NCBI GenBank assembly: GCA_020718125.1 | Contig: DYDC01000192.1 | Coordinates: 1 to 5,545, forward strand | Origin: Methylacidiphilum sp. | GTDB taxonomy: Bacteria; Verrucomicrobiota; Verrucomicrobiia; CAIQCK01 | Reading direction: 5' to 3' | DNA length: 5,545 nucleotides | In this document: piece by piece, positions 1-5,545 of the stretch | How the letters are laid out: the number at the start of each line of letters is the position of its first letter | How positions within the stretch are numbered: position 1 is the stretch's first letter | Notes under the pieces: model-generated | Told to the model about the DNA's origin: nothing | What the model saw: only the letters and a program-made list of their open reading frames with translations | Databases searched by the model: none | Position numbers and translations under genes: made by a program

Positions 1-3000
1 GGCGCGAAGCTCCGCAACAAGCTGAAGCAAATCGAGGAAGGCGAACCCACAGCCACGGCGGACAACGAAGAAGACGAAGGCGTCGAGGAAGAATACGTCG
101 TCCGGTTTGGCTTCAAGGATGACTCGCGAATCCCGCTGCTCCGCGAACTCGCGACCGAGAAGCTTGGCTATCTGGCGGATGCGGAAACGCCCGACGGCCC
201 GCGCGAACTTGTCGAATACACCATCCAAGAACGCACGTTGCGTGGCTGGACTGACATCCGCGACGGCTGGCACAAACTCGTCGCTGGCGAAAAATGGGCC
301 GGCCTGCTGGCAAAGGAACAGGAGGACAAACTCTGGGATGTGGTGAAGAAGACGCAAGGGGAGCACCGGGACGACTTCGGCAGCGCCACATTGTTCCGCG
401 CGTTGCTGGAACCGCACTTCCAACCCATCTGGCGCGACGACAAAACAAAGCCGTGGCACGCGCCAGACCCGATCCGCGCGTGGCGCGATTACACCGACCT
501 GCGGTTTGAACTGGCCGACGTGGAACGCCCCATCCGCTTCACCCCCGCCCACGCCGTCCACTCGCCACGCTATTTCATCATCCCCAAGCAAGGCCGTTTC
601 GGTTCGGAGCACGAGGCTGGATCGCTCGCCTTCACCACAGGCATCGTGCTGAAAACCGAGCGCGGCCTGGAACCCTCCACGGTTCGACTCCGTTACACCG
701 CGCCGCGACTGTTTCGTGATCAACTGCGCCGAGCCGGCGACACCGGCTTGGAATCCGTCCCTTGGCTTCAGCCGATGGTGCAGGCACTCGGCTTGCCGGA
801 ACCTGACAGGACGGATTTTTCCAATTGCCGCGTCACGCTTCAGCCCGCCAGCGAGGACAACATCCAACTGACCTTCCCCGTGCCTGTGGAACCGCTGAAG
901 CTGCAAGCCTCGCTTGGTCACAAAGACAAATGGAACTACCAACCGTCCGGTAAAGGTGGAGAGAAGAATTTTGGTCAGTTCAACTACTCGGCGTCAGAAC
1001 CGCGCGTGGAAACGTCGCTACGCTGGGCGTCGGACATTGCGTTTGCAAAAGACGCTGGTCAGCCCCGCAAGCGCGAGCCGGAGCCGTGGTGTCGGAAAAT
1101 GGTTTCCTTCACGTGCCTCAGCGCGGACTTGGGCCAACGCGGCGCGGGCGCGTATACCCGGATCGAGGCACGCCGGGATGGAAAGTTCGGCACGAACAAG
1201 CAAGGCCAGCCCGTGCCGACCCGCTTCATCGGCGAGACCGAAGGCAAGCAGTGGCGCGCGGCACTCGCGGCCTCGGGCTTGTTTCGTTTGCCCGGCGAGG
1301 ATGCGAAGGTCTGGCGCGAGCAAACGGAGATGGACGCGCGAAAGAGGAAGCCAAAAGACTCCGGCAAGCCCTTCGATATGCGAGAGGAGTTTTGGGGCAA
1401 CCGTGGGCGTCCAGCCAAGGCATTGGAAGCGGACGAAACCGCTGAACTCATGCGACAGTTTGAAGCAATCGAGAAGGACGCGGACGGCAAAGAGCGATTC
1501 CCCCTCCTGCCCGATAACTGGCGCGACGCGCTGACCTTCCCGGAGCAGAACGACAAACTCCTCATCGCCGCCCGCCGGGCGCAGTCGCGGATTGCGAGAT
1601 TGCACCGCTGGTGCTGGTTCCTCGCGGACGAAGCCAAGCGCAGTGAAGCGTTCAAGGAAATGAGCGAGTGCGAGGACGAGCGACTCCTTTCCGCCGCCGA
1701 ACGCGAGCAGGCGAAACAGAACGACCCGCGGCTCGCTGGTAACATCCGCACCCGGCTTGAGCAGAAACAAAACGTCCTGCCGCCGCTGCTGTTGCGATTG
1801 GCGAACCGCGTCCTGCCGCTGCGCGGACGCGTATGGGCGTGGAACCCGCATCCTGACCCGAAGGCGCGTGAAGGTCGTTGCCACCTGTTGGAGATGGCCG
1901 ACAGCCCGGCCCACAAGCCGATGATTCGCGGGCAGCGCGGCCTGTCCTTCCCTCGCGTCGAGCAAATCGAGGAGTTGCGAAAACGCTTTCAATCGCTCAA
2001 CCAGACGCTTCGCCGCGAGCTTGGCGCGCCGCCACCGAAGCGTCGTGACGATTCCATTCCCGATCCGTGCCCCGACTTGCTCGACAAACTCGACGAAATC
2101 AAGACGCAGCGGATCAATCAGACGGCGCACATGATTCTTGCCGCGGCGCTTGGCTTGAAGCTGGCCCCACCGCCGAAAAACAAGGCGGAGTTGCGTAGCA
2201 CGCGCGACGTTCACGGGCAATACCTGCGCGAGCGTCCGCCGGTGGACTTCATTGTCATCGAAGACCTACGGGCCTACCGGGCATCCCAAGGGCGCGGGCG
2301 AAAAGAAAACTGGCGGCTCATGCGTTGGTGCATAGGCCACGTGCGCGACAAACTGCGCGAACTCTGCGAACCGTTTGGCATCCCTCTTGTCGAGACGCCA
2401 GCCGCTTACTCGTCCCGCTTTTGCGCGCGCAGCGGCGTGGCCGGTTTCCGTGCCGTAGAGATCACGCCGGGATTCACCCAACACGGCCAATGGGCTTGGC
2501 TCGCCTGCAAGAAGGACGATGAAGGCAACCCAACCGCCGACGCGAAATGGCTGTCGGACCTCGATGGCCAACTCTGCAAGTCACAGACAGACTTGGAGGC
2601 AGATTGGAAAGCGAAGCATCCCGGCCAGCCGTGTCCGAAGCGCACGGCACTGGCGCCACAGGCTGGCGGCCCGATCTTCGTGCCCGTGACTGCTGCGGCA
2701 GAGGGCTGTGAACTTGCTCCAAAAGTCACACAAGCGGACATCAATGCTGCGATCAACCTCGGCCTGCGCGCCATCGCCGATCCAAAGCTCTGGAGCATCC
2801 ATCCACGCCTCCGCACCAAGCGCCCAGGCGAGAGCGCCGGCAAGCCACGCAAAGGCAAGGCTGCAAGAAACAAGCGGCCCGCTCCGGCACCGACTGATGG
2901 CTCGCCCGCTACGCCCATGCTTTTCACACGCGAGAAGCGCAAGTTCGGTGAGATCGGCATTGAGTTGAAGCCCGGTCAACCGGCTGAAGGCAGCGCGCTG

Positions 3001-3216
3001 GAGAAAACGGCGAATCCTAATTACTTCCGTGACTTCGCAGGCGTCGCCAAGTGGGACCAGGCCGAAGTCCAAGACCCGCTGAGTGGGAAGCCCGTGACAC
3101 TGGCAAGCGGCAAGGCTCTTTGGAGCGCAGTGAAAGAGCTTCAGTGGGAGCGTTGCCGCGAAATCAACGACGCTCGCCTTGTTGCGTGGCGCAACAAGCT
3201 CGACCCGTTGCCGTGA
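1..3216 (+). CDS. cas12b: Cas12b (C2c1) type V-B CRISPR effector nuclease, 5'-truncated by the window edge
   Basis: RNA-guided DNA endonuclease of type V-B, which in this family needs crRNA plus tracrRNA and cuts both strands with one RuvC site. The frame is open from base 1, so the start lies upstream; a TTG at 238 is only an internal codon. Visible are 1071 residues (numbered from base 1). An acidic patch (21-31) precedes REC-like segments: TLRG near 79-82, DFGSATLF (125-132) and EPHFQPIWRDD (137-147), which resemble A. acidoterrestris Cas12b. RuvC-I is SADLGQR with D376. A bridge-like helix lies near 641-670 (RVEQIEELR). RuvC-II is VIEDLRAY with E754, followed by ENWRLMRW and AYSSRFCARSGVAGFR. 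RuvC-III is QADINAAINL with D913. A basic, Pro/Ala-rich stretch spans 936-964. By comparison with AacCas12b about 200 N-terminal residues are missing, giving roughly 1250-1300 in total. The RuvC-I to RuvC-II spacing (378) is about 100 longer than in AacCas12b (278, recalled from memory). Stop TGA at 3214. First gene of the visible operon. Confidence 0.94.
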   Translation, partial: GAKLRNKLKQIEEGEPTATADNEEDEGVEEEYVVRFGFKDDSRIPLLRELATEKLGYLADAETPDGPRELVEYTIQERTLRGWTDIRDGWHKLVAGEKWAGLLAKEQEDKLWDVVKKTQGEHRDDFGSATLFRALLEPHFQPIWRDDKTKPWHAPDPIRAWRDYTDLRFELADVERPIRFTPAHAVHSPRYFIIPKQGRFGSEHEAGSLAFTTGIVLKTERGLEPSTVRLRYTAPRLFRDQLRRAGDTGLESVPWLQPMVQALGLPEPDRTDFSNCRVTLQPASEDNIQLTFPVPVEPLKLQASLGHKDKWNYQPSGKGGEKNFGQFNYSASEPRVETSLRWASDIAFAKDAGQPRKREPEPWCRKMVSFTCLSADLGQRGAGAYTRIEARRDGKFGTNKQGQPVPTRFIGETEGKQWRAALAASGLFRLPGEDAKVWREQTEMDARKRKPKDSGKPFDMREEFWGNRGRPAKALEADETAELMRQFEAIEKDADGKERFPLLPDNWRDALTFPEQNDKLLIAARRAQSRIARLHRWCWFLADEAKRSEAFKEMSECEDERLLSAAEREQAKQNDPRLAGNIRTRLEQKQNVLPPLLLRLANRVLPLRGRVWAWNPHPDPKAREGRCHLLEMADSPAHKPMIRGQRGLSFPRVEQIEELRKRFQSLNQTLRRELGAPPPKRRDDSIPDPCPDLLDKLDEIKTQRINQTAHMILAAALGLKLAPPPKNKAELRSTRDVHGQYLRERPPVDFIVIEDLRAYRASQGRGRKENWRLMRWCIGHVRDKLRELCEPFGIPLVETPAAYSSRFCARSGVAGFRAVEITPGFTQHGQWAWLACKKDDEGNPTADAKWLSDLDGQLCKSQTDLEADWKAKHPGQPCPKRTALAPQAGGPIFVPVTAAAEGCELAPKVTQADINAAINLGLRAIADPKLWSIHPRLRTKRPGESAGKPRKGKAARNKRPAPAPTDGSPATPMLFTREKRKFGEIGIELKPGQPAEGSALEKTANPNYFRDFAGVAKWDQAEVQDPLSGKPVTLASGKALWSAVKELQWERCREINDARLVAWRNKLDPLP

Positions 3217-3223
3217 GCCGCCC

Positions 3224-4933
3224 ATGAGCGACGCCGCGTTACGCACCGATGGCACGCTCGACGCCCAGCCGAAGATGGGCGTGCGCAACCTGCATAACTT
3301 CATCTACTGCCCTCGCCTGTTCTACTATCAATGGGTCGAGAATATCTTCCAGGAAAACGCCGACACGGTTGCTGGCTCGCACGCGCATCGCAATGTGGAT
3401 CAACCGTCGCGGCTGGATGAGGAAAAAGTGAAGGAGCTTGGCAACGCGATCCCGGAAGGGGCACGGTTGCGGAGCCTTCGGCTGGAGAGTGAGCGGCTGG
3501 GGCTGGTCGGAGTCGTGGATATTGTCGAGGGCGGCGAGAGGGGCGCGGAAATAGTGGACTACAAGAAAGGCTCGGCCCGGCGCGACGAGCACGACGAGCG
3601 GATCGCGAAGGAGCCGGACGCCGTGCAAGTCGCCGCGCACGCGCTGTTGCTGCGGGATCACGGCGTCAACGTCGCCGGCGCTTCGATTTTTTACGCGGAG
3701 GACAAGCGGCGCGTGCCAGTGGAACTCACTGAGGAACTTCTGGCCAAGACGCAAAAGGCGATCGCGGACGCGAAAGCTGTTGCGGCCACCGGAAAGTGCC
3801 CGCCGCCGCTCATCAACGATTCACGCTGCCTCTACTGCTCGGCGTATCCCATCTGTCTGCCGAATGAATCCCATTGGTGGGCGCAGGCAGGAGTGTCTGC
3901 GCCACAGATCAAGGCAGCGCCCCGGCCGGAAAACGACGACAGCGAGGTGCTGGTGGTGCAGACCGCCGGCGCGCACGTTGGCCAGCGGGCGCATGAGATC
4001 GTTGTCACGGTCAAGGAGGAGGTCGTTCGCAAACTGCCGGCGGAACAAGTGCGCGCGGTGTATCTCTACGGCGCGGTGCAGGTGAGCACACAAGCAATGC
4101 AAACGTTCCTCGAACACGGGATTGACGTGGCTTACTTCTCGCCGGCGGGACGGTTCCTCGGTCTTGCGCGCGGGCTGCCGGCCAGCGGCGTGGATGCGCG
4201 GCTGGGGCAGTATCGGCTTTTCGGCGAGCCGGGAATACGGCTGACGCTGGCGCGCGAAGTCATTCGGGCGAAGGTCCACAACCAGCGTGTCATGCTGATG
4301 CGCAATGGCGATGTGCCCGACCGCGTTGTGACCAGACTGGCTGAATTACGCGACGCCACGGCTGAGGCGAAAGACCTGACGGCGTTGCTCGGCATTGAGG
4401 GCACGGCGGCGGCGGTGTATTTCGAGCAATTCAACTCGATGCTGAAGGCGGCGGATTCGTGGAAGTTCGAGTTCATGGGCCGGAACCGGCATCCGCCGCG
4501 CGACCCGATCAACTCACTGCTCTCGCTCGGCTACTCAATGCTGGCCAAGGAACTCGCGGGCGTCTGCCACACGGTGGGGCTGGACCCGTTTCTCGGTTTC
4601 ATGCACCAGCCGCGCTATGGCCGGCCAGCGCTATCGCTAGATTTGATGGAGGAATTCCGGCCGTTGATCGCCGACAGCGTTGCGATCTCTCTGGTCAATC
4701 GCGGGGAGGTGGACCTGAGCGATTTCATTCGCGGCGCGGCGGGCACGTTTCTCAACGATCAGGGACGGCGGGCGTTTTGGGAGGCGTATTTCCGGCGGAT
4801 GGACACGGAGGTCAGCCATCCGCAGTTCGGCTATACGATGACCTACCGCCGGATGCTGGAAGTGCAAGCGCGCCAACTCTGGCGATTCGTGCGCGGCGAG
4901 GCGGGGGCGTATCACGGATTCACAACGCGATGA
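3224..4933 (+). CDS. cas4-cas1: Cas4-Cas1 fusion protein (CRISPR adaptation nuclease-integrase)
   Basis: A 569-residue fusion of a Cas4 RecB-like exonuclease and the Cas1 integrase, which together process and insert new spacers with Cas2. ATG 3224 is chosen because it lies 7 bases after the cas12b stop and leads directly into the Cas4 domain; the frame runs further upstream only into cas12b. Cas4 part (about 18-215): C29 in YCPRLFYY, H55 in HRNVD, D99 in GVVDIVE, D112 and K114 in DYKKG, Q135, and C202/C205/C211 in RCLYCSAYPIC, the expected 4Fe-4S ligands with C29. A linker (about 215-240) follows. Cas1 part (about 241-569): beta-rich N-terminal domain with LYGAVQVS, then E392 in GIEGTAAAVYF, H461 in GFMHQPRYGRP, and D473/E476 in SLDLMEEFRP, the metal-binding set. 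No cysteine or catalytic residue is missing. No clear Shine-Dalgarno sequence precedes it, so translation is probably coupled to cas12b. Fused Cas4-Cas1 is typical of types V-B and I-U (I-G); the adjacent Cas12b settles on V-B. Confidence 0.97.
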   Translation: MSDAALRTDGTLDAQPKMGVRNLHNFIYCPRLFYYQWVENIFQENADTVAGSHAHRNVDQPSRLDEEKVKELGNAIPEGARLRSLRLESERLGLVGVVDIVEGGERGAEIVDYKKGSARRDEHDERIAKEPDAVQVAAHALLLRDHGVNVAGASIFYAEDKRRVPVELTEELLAKTQKAIADAKAVAATGKCPPPLINDSRCLYCSAYPICLPNESHWWAQAGVSAPQIKAAPRPENDDSEVLVVQTAGAHVGQRAHEIVVTVKEEVVRKLPAEQVRAVYLYGAVQVSTQAMQTFLEHGIDVAYFSPAGRFLGLARGLPASGVDARLGQYRLFGEPGIRLTLAREVIRAKVHNQRVMLMRNGDVPDRVVTRLAELRDATAEAKDLTALLGIEGTAAAVYFEQFNSMLKAADSWKFEFMGRNRHPPRDPINSLLSLGYSMLAKELAGVCHTVGLDPFLGFMHQPRYGRPALSLDLMEEFRPLIADSVAISLVNRGEVDLSDFIRGAAGTFLNDQGRRAFWEAYFRRMDTEVSHPQFGYTMTYRRMLEVQARQLWRFVRGEAGAYHGFTTR

Positions 4934-4934
4934 T

Positions 4935-5225
4935 ATGAGCCGGCAGCGTTATCTCGTTTCCTACGACATCGCCAACCCGAAACGGCTGCGCAAAGTCGGC
5001 GAGGTCGTCGAAGGCTTCGGCTCGCGCATCCAATACTCCGTCTTCGAGTGCCCGCTCGATCCGATGCGCTTGGTCCAACTCAAATCGGCGCTGGCCGCGG
5101 AAATCAATTGCGATCAGGACCAAGTATTGTTCGTCTCGCTCGGCCCGGCGGCCAACGATGCCAGCCTGATAATTGAGGCGCTTGGGCTGCCCTATGAAGT
5201 GCGCTCGCGAGTGACGATCGTCTGA
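4935..5225 (+). CDS. cas2: Cas2, CRISPR adaptation protein
   Basis: A 96-residue protein of usual Cas2 length. Cas2 dimers bridge two Cas1 dimers in the spacer-integration complex. It opens with MSRQRYLVSYDI, where D11 closes the first beta strand at the conserved acidic position of the ferredoxin-like fold. It continues with PKRLRKVGEVVEGFGSRIQY, SVFECPLDP, and a final DQVLFVSLGP strand followed by LGLPYE. ATG 4935 lies 1 base after the cas4-cas1 stop (TGA 4931-4933), inside ATGATATGA. No purine-rich ribosome site is visible upstream, so expression by translational re-initiation from cas4-cas1 is likely. It is the last gene of the operon in this window. The family assignment is firm; nuclease activity of Cas2 is variable across the family and is not implied here. 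Confidence 0.97.
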   Translation: MSRQRYLVSYDIANPKRLRKVGEVVEGFGSRIQYSVFECPLDPMRLVQLKSALAAEINCDQDQVLFVSLGPAANDASLIIEALGLPYEVRSRVTIV

Positions 5226-5545
5226 GTTTTTCATTGCCCTCCGTGGAGATTTGCGGTCTATTCCGCCCCGGCAACCGTAAGGCTCTGCCACCGACCAGCA
5301 GTCTTCCGCCATTGGACTGCCATGTTCCTTGAAATCGCGAGCGCGAAAGCGCTGGACTGCGTCCGCACCGCCGCTCGCAACGGCAAAATCGTTGACACCG
5401 CGAGTGTTGCCGTAGTCAACGGCGGCGAAGGCGATTTGCGGCACCGAAAAGCGGTCGCACACTAGATATTCACCGTCGGGTGAAGCGCGGAAAACCCGGT
5501 TGTTCACAGGGTCGGCCGCAGTCGTCGCGATTCCACGGAGCGTGA
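5226..5545. other. unassigned region downstream of cas2, no CRISPR repeat seen
   Basis: These 320 bases after cas2 hold no confident gene. In V-B loci a leader, the CRISPR array and often the tracrRNA sit next to the adaptation genes, so this is a candidate leader or tracrRNA region, but I found no ~36-base unit repeated at CRISPR-like spacing. It is GC-rich rather than AT-rich, unlike a typical leader. The minus strand is open from the window edge through the whole stretch, but that frame continues antisense through all of cas2 to a stop near 4920 and has only modest GC bias at third positions (about 65% over 91 codons counted), so it is not called. Only short repeats occur: TGGACTGC at 5313 and 5353, GATTTGCGG at 5248 and 5433, CAACGGC at 5378 and 5418, and an inverted CTCCGTGGA (5239-5247) / TCCACGGAG (5532-5540). 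Most could arise by chance. Confidence 0.6.
5378..5421. other. possible mutually exclusive hairpins downstream of cas2
   Basis: CAACG (5378-5382) can pair with CGTTG (5390-5394) around a 7-base loop. The longer CGTTGAC (5390-5396) can pair instead with GTCAACG (5415-5421) around an 18-base loop. Both use 5390-5394, so only one can form at a time. Just upstream, AGCGC (5340-5344) and GCGCT (5349-5353) form a 5-bp stem with a GAAA loop. This could be part of a structured RNA such as a tracrRNA or leader transcript, but stems this short also occur by chance in GC-rich DNA. No promoter or terminator was recognised around them. Confidence 0.2.

Noticed and set aside
1018..2220. Long minus-strand frame of about 400 codons opposite cas12b
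   Set aside because: It lies entirely antisense to a gene with clear catalytic motifs, and its translation shows no recognisable domain. Such shadows are common in GC-rich coding DNA.
238..3216. Start of the effector gene at TTG 238
   Set aside because: The same frame is open back to base 1 and the upstream residues (acidic patch, then VRFGFKDD and the helix before TLRG) read as a natural continuation of Cas12b. The protein would otherwise lack far too much of its N terminus.
3179..3223. Upstream start for cas4-cas1 inside the end of cas12b
   Set aside because: It would add 15 residues overlapping cas12b with no Cas4 resemblance; ATG 3224 is better placed.
5204..5232. Rho-independent terminator at the end of cas2
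   Set aside because: Palindromes CTCGCGAG (5204-5211) and GACGATCGTC (5213-5222) precede a run of five T (5227-5231), but neither gives a stable stem with a proper loop directly before the T run.
4920..5507. Minus-strand frame of 195 codons as a complete gene
   Set aside because: It covers the whole of cas2 in antisense, and the cas2 assignment is firm. The part beyond cas2 is kept only as a low-interest finding.
5239..5540. Small inverted-repeat element (MITE-like) bounded by CTCCGTGGA / TCCACGGAG
   Set aside because: The 9-base inverted match does not extend, no target-site duplication flanks it, and a match this long is not very unlikely by chance in a stretch of this size.
5226..5545. 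CRISPR array
   Set aside because: No repeat unit of 25-40 bases recurs; only 7- to 9-base matches were found.

Overview
The window holds the 3' part of a class 2, type V-B CRISPR-Cas locus, all on the + strand. In order it contains a large single-protein effector of the Cas12b (C2c1) family that is cut off at the left edge (1..3216), a Cas4-Cas1 fusion (3224..4933) and Cas2 (4935..5225). About 320 bases follow in which I find no confident gene and no CRISPR repeat. The three genes are packed with gaps of 7 and 1 bases, so they almost certainly form one operon.

The roles follow from the families. Cas4-Cas1 and Cas2 form the adaptation module: Cas4 trims and selects PAM-proximal prespacers, and Cas1-Cas2 integrates them. 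Cas12b is the crRNA/tracrRNA-guided DNA nuclease that uses the spacers for interference. The catalytic residues I would expect are all visible: three RuvC acidic residues in Cas12b, four Fe-S cysteines plus the RecB-like nuclease motifs in the Cas4 part, the E/H/D set in the Cas1 part, and the N-terminal Asp of Cas2. The system therefore looks intact and active as far as it can be read. The N-terminal ~200 residues of Cas12b, the CRISPR array and the tracrRNA lie outside the window or are not recognisable in it.

The DNA is GC-rich (about 60% by eye) with GC-rich third codon positions. Known V-B loci with a fused Cas4-Cas1 occur in Verrucomicrobia, Bacilli and Proteobacteria. The GC content and the sequence style fit an uncultured Verrucomicrobia- or Planctomycetes-like bacterium, but this is inference and not shown by any marker gene here.

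Region by region: 1..3216 is cas12b, 3217..3223 is a short spacer, 3224..4933 is cas4-cas1, 4934 is a single base, 4935..5225 is cas2, and 5226..5545 is an unassigned tail. The tail has some weak RNA-structure potential and an open minus-strand frame that I do not trust as a gene.
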